In this document: positions 1 through 9,470 of the stretch, in pieces
How positions within the stretch are numbered: position 1 is the stretch's first letter
Layout: each line of letters opens with the position of its first letter
NCBI RefSeq assembly: GCF_001718695.1
Contig: NZ_CP013420.1
Span: 310,001 to 374,000, forward strand
Length of the DNA: 64,000 bases
DNA from: Burkholderia ubonensis
Lineage (GTDB): Bacteria > Pseudomonadota > Gammaproteobacteria > Burkholderiales > Burkholderiaceae
Direction: 5' to 3'
Notes under the pieces: generated by a model
The model's input: the letters and a program-made list of their open reading frames with translations, nothing else
Told to the model about the DNA's origin: nothing
The model's database searches: none
Position numbers and translations under genes: made by a program

Positions 1-1257
1 GTGCCGGCGCTCGACGCGTTCGAGCCGCTCTTGAAGGGCACGGGCGAAGGCCGCGAGATCTCGACGACGATGGCGTTCGTGCGGATCCTGAACATCCTGC
101 TGAAGGACAAGGCGCTCGGCAAGCGCGTCGTGCCGATCGTCCCGGACGAGTCGCGCACGTTCGGCATGGAAGGCCTGTTCCGCCAGATCGGCATCTGGAA
201 CCAGCAGGGCCAGAAGTACGTGCCGGAAGATTCCGACCAGCTGATGTTCTACAAGGAATCGGAAACCGGCCAGATCCTGCAGGAAGGCATCAACGAAGCG
301 GGCGGCATGTGCGACTGGATCGCGGCGGCGACGTCGTACTCGACGCACGGCGAGATCATGGTGCCGTTCTACATCTTCTACTCGATGTTCGGCTTCCAGC
401 GGATCGGCGACCTCGCATGGGCCGCGGGCGACATGCGCTCGCGCGGCTTCCTGCTCGGCGGCACCGCGGGCCGCACGACGCTGAACGGCGAAGGCCTGCA
501 GCACGAAGACGGCCACTCGCTGCTGTGGGCGGCGTCGGTGCCGAACTGCGTGAGCTACGACCCGACCTTCGGCTACGAGCTCGCGGTGATCATCCAGGAC
601 GGCCTGCGCCGCATGGTGCAGGACCAGGAAGACGTGTACTACTACATCACGGTGATGAACGAGAACTACGAGCACCCGGCGATTCCGCAGGGCGAGCACG
701 TGGCGGCCGACATCATCAAGGGCATGTACGCGTTCAGGAAGGCCGACGCCGGCAAGAAGGCGCCGCGCGTGCAGCTGCTCGGCGCGGGCACGATCTTCAA
801 CGAAGTGATCGCCGCCGCCGACCTGCTGGAGAAGGACTGGGGCGTCGCCGCCGACCTGTGGAGCGTGCCGAGCTTCACCGAGCTCGCGCGCGAGGGCCAT
901 GAGGTCGAGCGCTGGAACCTGCTGCATCCGACCGACGAGCGCCGCCTGTCGCACGTGCAGAAGTGCCTGAAGGACACGCAGGGCCCGGTCATCGCGTCGA
1001 CCGACTACGTGCGCGCGCTGGTCGACCAGATCCGCGGCCAGATCGATCGCCGCTTCGTCGTGCTGGGCACCGACGGCTACGGCCGCTCGGACACCCGCGC
1101 GAACCTGCGTCACTTCTTCGAAGTCGACCGCTACTGGGTCACGGTCGCGGCGCTCAACGCGCTCGCGGACGAAGGCACGATCGACCGCAAGGTCGTCGCC
1201 GATGCGATCGCGAAGTACAACCTCGATCCGTCGAAGCCCAACCCGATGACCGTTTAA
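1..1257 (+). CDS. aceE: Pyruvate dehydrogenase E1 component, C-terminal part (5' end outside window)
   Basis: This is the last 418 codons of the homodimeric E1 subunit, which decarboxylates pyruvate with thiamine diphosphate and passes the acetyl group to the lipoyl arms of AceF. The family is about 890-900 residues long, so roughly half the gene lies to the left and the GTG at base 1 is only where the window opens. Visible family features are the segment with [11 protein letters not shown] near residue 110, the E-D-G-H-S stretch near 170 and the C-terminal transketolase-like domain with [15 protein letters not shown] near 350. It ends 70 bases before aceF in the same direction, the usual aceEF-lpdA arrangement. 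Identification is firm; the start is unknown. Confidence 0.97.
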   Translation: MPALDAFEPLLKGTGEGREISTTMAFVRILNILLKDKALGKRVVPIVPDESRTFGMEGLFRQIGIWNQQGQKYVPEDSDQLMFYKESETGQILQEGINEAGGMCDWIAAATSYSTHGEIMVPFYIFYSMFGFQRIGDLAWAAGDMRSRGFLLGGTAGRTTLNGEGLQHEDGHSLLWAASVPNCVSYDPTFGYELAVIIQDGLRRMVQDQEDVYYYITVMNENYEHPAIPQGEHVAADIIKGMYAFRKADAGKKAPRVQLLGAGTIFNEVIAAADLLEKDWGVAADLWSVPSFTELAREGHEVERWNLLHPTDERRLSHVQKCLKDTQGPVIASTDYVRALVDQIRGQIDRRFVVLGTDGYGRSDTRANLRHFFEVDRYWVTVAALNALADEGTIDRKVVADAIAKYNLDPSKPNPMTV

Positions 1258-1327
1258 CGCACACGCGCCGTGTGATGCCGCGCGCCGCTTCCGGGAGGGG
1301 CGCGCGCGGCTCTGGAGACACAAAAAG

Positions 1328-2983
1328 ATGAGTCAAGCGATCGAAGTGAAGGTGCCGGATATCGGCGATTACAAGGATGTGCCCGTCATCGAGGTGCTCG
1401 TGAAGGCGGGCGACACGGTCGAGCCCGAGCAGTCGCTCGTCACGCTCGAATCGGACAAGGCGACGATGGACGTGCCGAGCCCGTCGGCCGGCACGGTCAA
1501 GGAAGTGAAGGTGAAGGTGGGTGATGCGGTGTCGGAAGGCTCGCTGATCATCCTGCTCGAAGGCGGCGCCGCCGCGCAGCCGAACGGCGCGGCCGCGCCC
1601 GCCGCGGCCCCGGCGGCTGCAGCGCCCGCGGCGCCCGCGGCGCCCGCTCCGGCGCCGGCAGCCGCACCGGCCGCAGCCGGCGGCGTGCTCGAAGTGAAGG
1701 TGCCGGACATCGGCGACTACAAGGACGTGCCGGTGATCGAGATCGGCGTGAAGGTCGGCGACACGGTCGAGAAGGAACAGTCGCTCGTCACGCTCGAGTC
1801 CGACAAGGCGACGATGGACGTGCCGAGCCCGGCCGCCGGCGTGGTGAAGGACATCAAGGTGAAGGTCGGCGATGCGGTGTCGGAAGGCACGCTGATCGTG
1901 CTGCTCGAGGCCGCCGGTGCACCGGCGGCCGCAGCGGCGCCGCAGGCGAGCGCGCCGGCGGCAGCCGCCGCTCCGGCCCCGGCCGCCCCGGCGCCCGCGC
2001 CGAAGGCCACGCCGGCACCGGCTGCGGCACCCGCACCGGCCGCAGCGCCGGCCGGCGAATATCGCGCCAGCCACGCGTCGCCGTCGGTGCGCAAGTTCGC
2101 GCGCGAGCTCGGCGTCGACGTGGCGCGCGTGCAGGGCAGCGGTCCGAAGGCCCGCATCACGAAGGAAGACGTCACGAACTTCGTGAAGGGCGTGATGACC
2201 GGCCAGCGCGCGGCGCCGGTCGCAGCGGCCGCGCCGGCAGGCGGCGGCGAGCTGAACCTGCTGCCGTGGCCGAAGGTCGACTTCGCGAAATTCGGCCCGT
2301 TCGAGGCGAAGCCGCTGTCGCGCATCAAGAAGATCTCGGGCGCGAACCTGCATCGCAATTGGGTGATGATCCCGCACGTCACGAACAACGACGAAGCGGA
2401 CATCACCGATCTCGAAGCGCTGCGCGTGCAGCTGAACAAGGAGCACGAGAAGGCGGGCGTGAAGTTCACGATGCTCGCGTTCGTGATCAAGGCGGTCGTC
2501 GCCGCGCTGAAGAAGTTCCCGACCTTCAACGCGAGCCTCGACGGCGACAACCTCGTGTTCAAGCAGTACTACCACATCGGTTTTGCCGCGGACACGCCGA
2601 ACGGCCTCGTCGTGCCGGTGATCCGCGATGCGGACAAGAAGGGCCTCGTCGAGATCGCGAAGGAAATGGCCGAGCTGTCGAAGGCCGCGCGCGAAGGCAA
2701 GCTGAAGCCGGACCAGATGCAGGGCGGCTGCTTCTCGATCTCGTCGCTCGGCGGGATCGGCGGCACCCACTTCACGCCGATCATCAACGCGCCGGAAGTG
2801 GCGATCCTCGGCCTGTCGCGCGGCCAGATGAAGCCGGTGTGGGACGGCAAGCAGTTCGTGCCGCGGCTCACGCTGCCGCTGTCGCTGTCGTACGACCATC
2901 GCGTGATCGACGGCGCGGAAGCCGCGCGGTTCAATGCGTATCTCGGCGCGTTGCTCGCGGATTTCCGTCGCATCATTCTTTGA
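1328..2983 (+). CDS. aceF: Pyruvate dehydrogenase E2, dihydrolipoamide acetyltransferase
   Basis: Core of the pyruvate dehydrogenase complex; it transfers acetyl from lipoyl-lysine to CoA. The 551 residues hold two tandem lipoyl domains (about 1-80 and 118-200, each with the lipoylation motif E-S-D-K-A-T-M-D), two long Ala/Pro hinge regions, a peripheral-subunit-binding domain (about 250-285, [10 protein letters not shown]) and a C-terminal acyltransferase domain whose active-site H-R-V-I-D-G lies near residue 525. The two lipoyl domains are nearly identical in sequence, which makes an internal direct repeat in the DNA. The start follows a GGAG-like site. It lies between aceE and lpdA. Confidence 0.97.
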   Translation: MSQAIEVKVPDIGDYKDVPVIEVLVKAGDTVEPEQSLVTLESDKATMDVPSPSAGTVKEVKVKVGDAVSEGSLIILLEGGAAAQPNGAAAPAAAPAAAAPAAPAAPAPAPAAAPAAAGGVLEVKVPDIGDYKDVPVIEIGVKVGDTVEKEQSLVTLESDKATMDVPSPAAGVVKDIKVKVGDAVSEGTLIVLLEAAGAPAAAAAPQASAPAAAAAPAPAAPAPAPKATPAPAAAPAPAAAPAGEYRASHASPSVRKFARELGVDVARVQGSGPKARITKEDVTNFVKGVMTGQRAAPVAAAAPAGGGELNLLPWPKVDFAKFGPFEAKPLSRIKKISGANLHRNWVMIPHVTNNDEADITDLEALRVQLNKEHEKAGVKFTMLAFVIKAVVAALKKFPTFNASLDGDNLVFKQYYHIGFAADTPNGLVVPVIRDADKKGLVEIAKEMAELSKAAREGKLKPDQMQGGCFSISSLGGIGGTHFTPIINAPEVAILGLSRGQMKPVWDGKQFVPRLTLPLSLSYDHRVIDGAEAARFNAYLGALLADFRRIIL

Positions 2984-3261
2984 TGAGAAGAGGGGCTCGC
3001 GGGGGCGTGCGTTTTTCGTTTTTGTCGGTGCGCCCCGTACTGTCGTTGAACCTGTTTTGCATGCGGTCTGCTGGCGTCGCCCCTGCGCGGGGCGGCGGTC
3101 ACTTTTCTTCGTCTTGCCAAAGAAAAGTAACCAAAAGAAAGGCGCGTCCTTGGGCGGACCGCAAAGGTGGTCCTGCCCATGCCCCCGTTCTCCAGTCAGG
3201 CCGTAGTTCACTCGCGAGTTTCTCCCTCTCTCTGTCTGCAGTTAACAAGAAGGGGACAGTA
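2984..3261. other. aceF-lpdA spacer without a gene
   Basis: About 280 bases separate aceF from lpdA although the genes are co-directional. I see no credible coding sequence: the reading frame that runs through here joins unrelated aceF-shadow sequence to lpdA. The middle carries the dispersed-repeat hairpin listed separately. The last 15 bases contain a purine-rich ribosome-binding site (AAGGGGACAG) for lpdA. A separate lpdA promoter or an mRNA-processing site here is possible but not proven. Confidence 0.6.
3101..3128. repeat. 9-bp inverted repeat within a probable dispersed Burkholderia intergenic repeat
   Basis: ACTTTTCTT (3101-3109) is matched exactly by AAGAAAAGT (3120-3128) across a 10-base loop and is followed by the purine-rich sequence AACCAAAAGAAAGGCG. 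From memory, this sequence type recurs in many beta- and gamma-proteobacterial intergenic regions. No second copy was noticed in this window. Confidence 0.55.
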
Positions 3262-5049
3262 ATGAGTCTCATCGAAGTCAAGGTTCCGGATATCGGCGAT
3301 TTCAGCGGCGTCGATGTCATCGAAGTCAACATCAAGCCGGGCGACGTGATCGAAAAGGAGCAGACGCTCCTCACGCTCGAATCCGACAAGGCGTCCATGG
3401 AAGTGCCGAGCGACGTCGCCGGCACTGTCAAGGAAATCAAGGTCAAGGCCGGCGACAAGGTCTCGCAAGGCACGGTGATCGCGCTCGTCGAAGCGTCCGC
3501 AGGGGCAGCCGCACCCGCACCGGCAAAAGCACCAGAGCCTGCCAAGCCCGTCGCGGCCGCGGCACCGGCAGCGGCTCCGGCACAGGCCGCAGCCGCCTCG
3601 GCACCCGCGCCGCAAGCCGGCAGCTACGGCGGCTCAGTCGACATCGAGTGCGACATGCTCGTGCTCGGCGCCGGCCCCGGCGGCTACTCGGCCGCGTTCC
3701 GCTCGGCCGATCTCGGCATGAAGACCGTGCTCGTCGAGCGCTATTCGACGCTCGGCGGCGTGTGCCTGAACGTCGGCTGCATTCCGTCGAAAGCGCTGCT
3801 GCATACCGCGCTCGTCATCGACGAAGCGGAAGCGCTCGCGTCGCACGGCATCTCGTTCGGCAAGCCGGAAATCGACCTCGACAAGCTGCGCGACTTCAAG
3901 TCCGGCGTCGTGAAGAAACTGACGACGGGTCTCGCCGGCATGGCGAAGGCGCGCAAGGTCGAGGTCGTGACGGGCGTCGGCGCGTTCGTCGATCCGCATC
4001 ACATGGAAGTGCAGGGCGACGGCGGCAAGAAGGTCGTGAAGTTCAAGCAGGCGATCATCGCAGCCGGCTCGCAGTCGGTGAAGCTGCCGTTCCTGCCGGA
4101 TGATCCGCGCATCGTCGATTCGACCGGCGCGCTCGAGCTGCGCCAGCTGCCGAAGCGGATGCTCGTGATCGGCGGCGGCATCATCGGCCTCGAAATGGCC
4201 ACCGTCTACGCGACGCTCGGCGCCGAGATCGACGTCGTCGAAATGCTCGACAACCTGATGAACGGCGCGGACCGCGACCTCGTCAAGGTCTGGGAAAAGT
4301 ACAACGCGAAGCGCTTCGGCAACGTGATGCTGAAGACCAAGACGGTTGGCGCGGAGGCGAAGGAAGACGGCATCTACGTGAAGTTCGAGGGCGAGAAGGC
4401 GCCGGCCGAGCCGCAGCGCTACGACCTCGTGCTGGTCGCGGTCGGCCGCAGCCCGAACGGCAAGAAGATCGGCGCCGACAAGGCGGGCGTCGCGGTCACG
4501 GATCGCGGCTTCATCGACGTCGACAAGCAGATGCGCACCAACGTGCCGCACATCTTCGCGATCGGCGACGTCGTCGGTCAGCCGATGCTCGCGCACAAGG
4601 CCGTGCACGAAGGCCACGTCGCGGCGGAAGCGGCGCACGGCGAGAAGGCCTACTTCGATGCGCTGCAGATCCCGTCGGTCGCGTACACCGATCCGGAAGT
4701 GGCATGGGCCGGCAAGACGGAAGAGCAGTGCAAGGCCGAAGGCATCAAGTACGGCAAGGCGGTGTTCCCGTGGGCCGCGTCGGGCCGCGCGATCGCGAAC
4801 GGCCGCGACGAAGGCTTCACGAAGCTGATCTTCGACGAGGAAACCCATCGCGTGATCGGCGGCGGCATCGTCGGCCTGAACGCGGGCGACCTGATCAGCG
4901 AAGTGTGCCTGGCCGTCGAAATGGGCGCGGACGCGGAAGACATCGGCAAGACGATCCACCCGCACCCGACGCTCGGCGAATCGATCGGCATGGCGGCCGA
5001 GCTGTACGAAGGCGTCTGCACGGACCTGCCGCCGCAGCGCAAGAAGTAA
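3262..5049 (+). CDS. lpdA: Dihydrolipoyl dehydrogenase (E3) with N-terminal lipoyl domain
   Basis: FAD-dependent enzyme that reoxidises dihydrolipoamide of AceF with NAD+. It has 595 residues, longer than the usual ~475, because an N-terminal lipoyl domain (about 1-80, motif E-S-D-K-A-S-M-E) and an Ala/Pro linker precede the flavoprotein. Visible are the FAD-binding GAGPGGY near 130, the redox-active disulphide in GGVCLNVGCIPSK near 165-175, the NAD-binding GGGIIGLE near 305 and the C-terminal active-site H-P-H-P-T. The ATG at 3262 is chosen because the lipoyl domain starts there behind a purine-rich site; the frame is open much further upstream but the sequence there is not protein-like. Such fusions are known in beta-proteobacterial PDH operons. 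Confidence 0.97.
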   Translation: MSLIEVKVPDIGDFSGVDVIEVNIKPGDVIEKEQTLLTLESDKASMEVPSDVAGTVKEIKVKAGDKVSQGTVIALVEASAGAAAPAPAKAPEPAKPVAAAAPAAAPAQAAAASAPAPQAGSYGGSVDIECDMLVLGAGPGGYSAAFRSADLGMKTVLVERYSTLGGVCLNVGCIPSKALLHTALVIDEAEALASHGISFGKPEIDLDKLRDFKSGVVKKLTTGLAGMAKARKVEVVTGVGAFVDPHHMEVQGDGGKKVVKFKQAIIAAGSQSVKLPFLPDDPRIVDSTGALELRQLPKRMLVIGGGIIGLEMATVYATLGAEIDVVEMLDNLMNGADRDLVKVWEKYNAKRFGNVMLKTKTVGAEAKEDGIYVKFEGEKAPAEPQRYDLVLVAVGRSPNGKKIGADKAGVAVTDRGFIDVDKQMRTNVPHIFAIGDVVGQPMLAHKAVHEGHVAAEAAHGEKAYFDALQIPSVAYTDPEVAWAGKTEEQCKAEGIKYGKAVFPWAASGRAIANGRDEGFTKLIFDEETHRVIGGGIVGLNAGDLISEVCLAVEMGADAEDIGKTIHPHPTLGESIGMAAELYEGVCTDLPPQRKK

Positions 5050-5095
5050 CGCATCGCTGCAATGCCGCCGGCGCCGCCGCGCGCCGGCACAGCAA

Positions 5096-5134
5096 AACGG
5101 CGCTTCCCGCAAATCGGGGAAGCGCCGTTTTTTT
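5096..5134 (+). terminator. Intrinsic terminator after lpdA
   Basis: A 13-bp stem (AACGGCGCTTCCC with GGGAAGCGCCGTT) and a short loop are followed by a run of T, about 45 bases after the lpdA stop. It closes the aceEF-lpdA transcript. Confidence 0.93.
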
Positions 5135-5242
5135 GCGTTTGTTCAGTCGGGGGCGGGGCGACGCTGTCCGGATGATCGCGCAAGGACCGGACGCAGCAGA
5201 GCCGTCAGGACCGTCGAACTCGCGCAGCCGCATCGGTCGCGC

Positions 5243-5273
5243 CCCAAAAAAGAAAAGCCGCGCTGGGCGCGGC
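5243..5273 (-). terminator. Intrinsic terminator after the phasin gene
   Basis: Read on the minus strand, GCCGCGC-CCA-GCGCGGC (bases 5257-5273) runs into TTTTCTTTTTT. It starts 27 bases after the phasin stop codon. Confidence 0.88.
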
Positions 5274-5299
5274 CTTTCCGGAGCGACGGAAGTGCTGGC

Positions 5300-5866
5300 T
5301 TACGCAGCCGGCTTGGTTGCGCGGCGCGATGCAGCGGCGCTGGCAGCCTTCGTTGCAACGGCGGCGGCGGCGTTGAAATTCGTTTCGGCGATCTCGACCG
5401 CTTGCTTCGCAGCCTTCTGCACGGTTTCGTACGTCGTGCTCGCGGCGTTCAGCGCCGACTTCAGCGCGGCGACGGCCGTTTCCGAACCGGCCGGCGCGTT
5501 CTTCGCGACGTTGTCGACGAGTGCCTGGACCTTCTTGTTCTGCTCTTCGTACTGCGCTTCCGCGACCTTCGCGAATTCGGCCTGCGTGGCCGACGCGATT
5601 TCATACACGTGACGGCCGTATGCCAGCACCTTTTCCGCGACCGGCTGCGTGAGGCTCGCCTGCAGCGCGATCAGTTCCTGTGCATCCTTCACCGACAGCA
5701 GGCGCTGCGCGTTTTCCTGCGTCTCGGCGAGCGTCGACTTCACGACTTGCACGTTCAGTTCGATCAGCTTCTCGATGCCTTCGAACGCCGTCGTGGTCAG
5801 ACCGAACAGGCTTTCGAGGTTGGCTTTCTGTGCGGCGGCGATTTGCTCGGGGGTCAGCAAAGACAT
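5300..5866 (-). CDS. phaP: Phasin family protein (PHB granule-associated)
   Basis: A 188-residue amphipathic protein of the phasin family, which coats polyhydroxybutyrate granules. The N-terminus [16 protein letters not shown] and the segment [20 protein letters not shown] are typical of beta-proteobacterial phasins; the rest is Ala-rich helix with a basic C-terminus. The start at 5866 is chosen because AGGAGCTTG precedes it and the N-terminus matches the family; an in-frame extension further upstream lacks such support. It is a single-gene transcript with its own promoter, paired operator-like motifs and terminator (listed separately). It lies next to the PDH operon, which fits acetyl-CoA being the PHB precursor, but co-regulation is inference. 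Confidence 0.93.
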   Translation of the reverse strand: MSLLTPEQIAAAQKANLESLFGLTTTAFEGIEKLIELNVQVVKSTLAETQENAQRLLSVKDAQELIALQASLTQPVAEKVLAYGRHVYEIASATQAEFAKVAEAQYEEQNKKVQALVDNVAKNAPAGSETAVAALKSALNAASTTYETVQKAAKQAVEIAETNFNAAAAVATKAASAAASRRATKPAA

Positions 5867-5943
5867 GTCAAGCTCCTGAAAGGCGATCGCGACGATCGCA
5901 AGGATAAAGGGCACTACGATGGGGAACCACGGATGCGCGTGCT

Positions 5944-6017
5944 TTGTGCAACGCAGCAATGGAACCTATTTTAGGGCAGAAGGAGCCAATGTCAAGCACT
6001 TTTTGTGCGTTGCACAA
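5944..6017 (-). promoter_or_regulatory. Phasin promoter flanked by an inverted pair of 12-bp operator-like motifs
   Basis: On the minus strand TTGACA (5990-5995), a 16-base spacer and TAAAAT (5968-5973) form a near-consensus sigma-70 promoter about 100 bases before phaP. The 12-mer TGCGTTGCACAA occurs twice without mismatch: forward at 6006-6017 (just upstream of -35) and reversed at 5944-5955 (just downstream of the expected start point). TGC-rich dyads of this kind are where the PHB-sensing repressor PhaR binds phasin promoters in related bacteria. That PhaR binds here is inference. Confidence 0.72.
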
Positions 6018-6520
6018 TCGCGACAATTTATCGACAAAACAACGAGTTATCGTCGCATCAAGGAAACGGTTCCACGCGCTTTCCCACATGGTGCGCACGC
6101 ACCGCGCGCACGCCGGCCGCACCAGGATCGCGCGCAGGTAAACCTGACAGGGGGGTGGAACGTTGTGCTCTTGTTCTTGTCGAAAAGCGCGCCGTTTCGC
6201 GCGGCCGGGACGAAGTGCCTTCGTCATGGCCCGACACGCGCTCAGTTTGGCGCTCCGAGCGCCGGATACGTAGTTTCCCCGCTTTAAAACGCCCTAAAAG
6301 TGACGTTATCTCAATTAACCGAGGGGTAATCGGGATACGAGCACTGTGGGGCTGTGCACCCGTCATGATTTTTTTTGATGGGGGCGGGGGCGTCGATCGA
6401 TCGAAGCTTCAACGACGCTTACAATCCGGTTTAAAGACGATCGGTAAGTGCCTAATATTGCTTATTTTTTCAGCCTTAACTACACTTGCGGAAACCTCCC
6501 GCCGCTTTGTCCAGACCCCA
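6018..6520. other. Phasin-pbpG intergenic region
   Basis: About 500 bases beyond the phasin operator without a convincing gene. Only a weak TACAAT (6420-6425) about 95 bases before pbpG suggests a promoter, and AT-rich sequence directly precedes the pbpG start. No tRNA, sRNA or repeat was recognised. Confidence 0.5.
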
Positions 6521-7651
6521 ATGAAAGCCGAATCGTTTTCACCGCGCAGAATGTTGCAGAGCATGGCGCTCGGCACGGCGGTGTCGGTTGCCGTCGCCTT
6601 GCTGGCGGCCACTGCCACCATGACGCCTGCTGACGCTTTTGCCGCCACTGCGAAGAACCACCAAGCCGCCAAGAAGAAAGCGACTGCTTCGTCCGCGAAG
6701 AAGTCGGTGAAATCGGCGTCCGCCGACGACGCGCCGCGCGCGAAATCGGCACGCAAGCGCGCGACGCTTGCCGCGAACGTGCGCCACCACGGCGCGGTGC
6801 GCCGGGTTGCGTTCCAGCCGCGCCAGCCGTCCGTCGGCCAGGCGTTCGGGCTGCACGACACGCCCGATGCGCTCGCGCTGCGCTCGAGCGTCGCATACGT
6901 CGTCGACCAGAACAGCGGCGAGCCGCTGTTCGACAAGAATTCGCATGCGGTCGTGCCGATCGCGTCGATCACGAAGCTGATGACGGCGATGGTCGTGCTC
7001 GACTCGAAGCTGCCGCTGACCGACCAGATCGAAGTCACCGACGAGGATCGCGACTACGAGAAGGGCACCGGCTCGCGCCTGTCGGTCGGCTCGGTGCTGT
7101 CGCGCGAAGACATGCTGCACATCGCGCTGATGGCGTCCGAGAACCGCGCCGCGGCGTCGATGTCGCGCTACTACCCGGGCGGCCGTCCGGCGTTCGTCGC
7201 CGCGATGAACGCAAAGGCGAAGGCGCTCGGCATGGCCGATACGCACTTCGAGAACTCGACCGGGCTGTCGAGCCAGAACGTGTCGAGCGCGCGCGACCTC
7301 GTGAAGATGGTCAACGCGGCGTACCAGTATCCGCTGATCCGCAAGTTCTCGACCGATCGCAGCTACGAGGTGTATACGGGCAAGCGGAACCTGGCCTACA
7401 ACAGCACGAACGCGCTGATTCGCGGCAACAACTCGTGGGACATCGGCCTGCAGAAGACCGGCTTCATCAACGAAGCCGGCGAGTGCCTCGTGATGCAGGC
7501 GACGATTCACGACCGACCGATGGTGATCGTGCTGCTGGATTCGTTCGGCAAGTATTCGCGCTTCGCCGATGCGGCGCGGCTGCGCAACTGGCTCGACGCC
7601 GGCGGCGGCGAGCGCCTGACGGCGGCCAATGCGTCGAACGGCGGCACCTGA
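6521..7651 (+). CDS. pbpG: D-alanyl-D-alanine endopeptidase (PBP7 family, peptidase S11)
   Basis: A periplasmic serine peptidase of the S11 penicillin-binding group that cleaves peptidoglycan cross-links. The 376 residues start with a hydrophobic signal segment (about 15-40), then a Lys/Ala/Ser-rich linker (about 45-85). The catalytic domain shows all three penicilloyl-serine motifs: S-I-T-K (about 150), S-E-N (about 206) and K-T-G (about 313). The ATG at 6521 is chosen because the signal peptide starts there; the frame continues upstream without protein-like content. It stands alone, closed by a strong terminator. The split between endopeptidase and carboxypeptidase activity is assigned by family only. 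Confidence 0.88.
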   Translation: MKAESFSPRRMLQSMALGTAVSVAVALLAATATMTPADAFAATAKNHQAAKKKATASSAKKSVKSASADDAPRAKSARKRATLAANVRHHGAVRRVAFQPRQPSVGQAFGLHDTPDALALRSSVAYVVDQNSGEPLFDKNSHAVVPIASITKLMTAMVVLDSKLPLTDQIEVTDEDRDYEKGTGSRLSVGSVLSREDMLHIALMASENRAAASMSRYYPGGRPAFVAAMNAKAKALGMADTHFENSTGLSSQNVSSARDLVKMVNAAYQYPLIRKFSTDRSYEVYTGKRNLAYNSTNALIRGNNSWDIGLQKTGFINEAGECLVMQATIHDRPMVIVLLDSFGKYSRFADAARLRNWLDAGGGERLTAANASNGGT

Positions 7652-7666
7652 TGAGCCGCAGCCAGC

Positions 7667-7695
7667 AAAAAGCCCCGCGTCGCGGGGCTTTTTTT
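7667..7695. terminator. Bidirectional intrinsic terminator between pbpG and the IclR gene
   Basis: AGCCCCGCG-T-CGCGGGGCT has an A-run before it and a T-run after it, so it can end transcripts from both converging genes. Confidence 0.93.
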
Positions 7696-7721
7696 CGTCC
7701 GATGAATCGCGCGGCGGCGGT

Positions 7722-8555
7722 TCAGGCTTGCCGCTGCAGGCCGTCCAGTTCCTTCGCGTTTTCCGGCCGGTAGCCGAGCGATTCCGAGATGGTCAGCGCG
7801 GTGCGGCTCAGCTGGCCGAGCCATGCGTCCTGCAGGCGATCGGCCGGCGCCGACAGCGACAGGCCCGCGACAAGCTTGCCCGAGTCGTCGTAGATGCCCG
7901 CCGCGATGCAGCGCACGCCCAGCTCCAGTTCCTCGTTGTCGCGCGCACATGATTGCTGGCGGACGATCGTCAGTTCACGCTCGAGCTTCGCGATGTCGGT
8001 GATGCTGTTCTGCGTGTGGCCGGCGAGCCCGGTGCGCGTCGCATACGCGCGCACCCGCGACGTTTCGTCGGCCGCGAGGAACAGCTTGCCGACCGACGTC
8101 AGGTGCAGCGGCGCGCGCCCGCCGATCGCGCGCACGACCTGCATCCCCGAGCGCTCCGAATAGGCCCGCTCGATGTAGACGATCTCGTCGCCTTGCCGCA
8201 CCGACAGGTTGACCGTCTGCCCGGTGAGGCGGTGCAGCTCGCGCATCGGCATCAGCGCCGCGTCGCGCACCGACAGGCGCGCCTTTACGAGGTTGCCGAG
8301 TTCGAGCAGCCGCATTCCGAGACGGTACGTGCCCGGATCGGAGCGGTCGACCAGGCGGCAGGTCACCATGTCGTTGAGGATACGGTGCGCGGTCGACGGA
8401 TGCAGCTCGGTGCGCTGCGCCAGTTCTTTCAGGCTGACGGGGTCGCTGTGCGCGGCGAGCGCGTCCAGCAGCCGCATCATGCGTTCGATCACCTGGATCG
8501 ACGTTTTGGAATCCGGGGTCGGGTTGGTCATGTCGGGAATCGGTTGCTGCGTCAT
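7722..8555 (-). CDS. IclR family transcriptional regulator
   Basis: A 277-residue regulator. An N-terminal winged helix-turn-helix (about 22-80, with SLKELAQRTELHPSTAHRIL) is followed by the IclR effector-binding domain, with GECI-like features replaced here by E-L-G-V-R-C-I-A-A-G-I near 230. The ATG at 8555 is preceded by a weak GGCGGAAC; an ATG eight codons later (8531) is possible. The gene is divergent from lutA across 156 bases, so it may control lutAB as well as itself, but many IclR proteins regulate aromatic catabolism and the effector cannot be read from sequence. Confidence 0.92.
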   Translation of the reverse strand: MTQQPIPDMTNPTPDSKTSIQVIERMMRLLDALAAHSDPVSLKELAQRTELHPSTAHRILNDMVTCRLVDRSDPGTYRLGMRLLELGNLVKARLSVRDAALMPMRELHRLTGQTVNLSVRQGDEIVYIERAYSERSGMQVVRAIGGRAPLHLTSVGKLFLAADETSRVRAYATRTGLAGHTQNSITDIAKLERELTIVRQQSCARDNEELELGVRCIAAGIYDDSGKLVAGLSLSAPADRLQDAWLGQLSRTALTISESLGYRPENAKELDGLQRQA

Positions 8556-8711
8556 GCGCTGTTCCGCCGATTGTATCTCGTATCGTGAAAAAAGCGAACG
8601 GCGTTCGAGGAAGTCCTCGCATCGGTTCGTGGCGGCCGCGCCGCGCGCGGCGGCGTTGGTCCTGCCGGGCAAACGGCGGATAATGAGAGCCGTTTTCTCG
8701 AAGGAGCGCCT

Positions 8712-9434
8712 ATGCGAGTCGGTTTGTTCGTGACCTGTCTGGTCGATCTGATGCGTCCCGAAATCGGTTTTTCCACGCTCAAGCTGATTCGCGACGCGGG
8801 CTTCGAGGTGATCGTGCCGCCGGCGCAAACCTGCTGCGGCCAGCCGGCCTACAACTCCGGCGACCGCGCGCTCGCGCGCGATCTCGCCGAGAAGACACTG
8901 CGCGAGTTCGAGCAGTTCGACTACGTCGTCGCGCCGTCGGGTTCGTGCGGCGGGATGATCCGCACGCACTACGGCGACCTGTTCCGCGACGATCCCGAAT
9001 TGATGGGGCGCTATTCCCGATTCCAGCAGAAGGCGTACGAACTGACCGACTTCCTCGCGAACGTTGCGAAGGTCACGCTCGAACGCGGCGAATTCGCGGG
9101 GCCGGTCACGTACCATGATTCGTGCTCCGGGCTGCGCGAGCTCGGCGTGAAGGCGCAGCCGCGCGCGCTGCTCGCGCAGCGCGGCGTCGCGGTCACCGAG
9201 ATGAAGGACTGCGAGCACTGCTGCGGCTTCGGCGGCACGTTCGCGGTCAAGTACGGCGACATCTCGGCGGCGATCGCGGACGAGAAATGCGCGAACGTGC
9301 GCGCATCGGGCGCGGGCGCCGTCGTGCTCGGCGATCTCGGCTGCATGCTGAACATCGAAGGGCGGTTGCGCCGCACGGGCGACCGCGACACGCGCGTGCT
9401 GCACATCGCGCAGGTGCTGGCGGGCGACGTCTGA
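8712..9434 (+). CDS. lutA: (Fe-S)-binding protein, LutA/YkgE family
   Basis: A 240-residue protein with two cysteine-rich CCG domains, as in the LutA subunit of the LutABC L-lactate oxidation complex. The cysteine clusters are C-C-G-Q-P near residue 41, C-G-G near 80, and C-E-H-C-C-G-F-G-G near 175. The start lies behind AAGGAGC. lutB follows after 36 bases. The LutABC function is known from Bacillus; the E. coli equivalents are YkgEFG. Here no lutC gene follows. Confidence 0.92.
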   Translation: MRVGLFVTCLVDLMRPEIGFSTLKLIRDAGFEVIVPPAQTCCGQPAYNSGDRALARDLAEKTLREFEQFDYVVAPSGSCGGMIRTHYGDLFRDDPELMGRYSRFQQKAYELTDFLANVAKVTLERGEFAGPVTYHDSCSGLRELGVKAQPRALLAQRGVAVTEMKDCEHCCGFGGTFAVKYGDISAAIADEKCANVRASGAGAVVLGDLGCMLNIEGRLRRTGDRDTRVLHIAQVLAGDV

Positions 9435-9470
9435 CGCCCGGGTCCGCTCACTTTCTCCCCCGATACCGCG

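Noticed and set aside
1369..1710. Duplicate gene in aceF because of repeated lipoyl domains
   Set aside because: The repeats are two domains of one AceF protein.
1154..3211. A 685-residue minus-strand frame over aceF
   Set aside because: Antisense artefact of GC-skewed codons; no domain and heavy Arg/His.
5867..5959. Longer phasin with 31 extra N-terminal residues
   Set aside because: They would form a hydrophobic stretch unlike phasins, and the ribosome site is at 5866.
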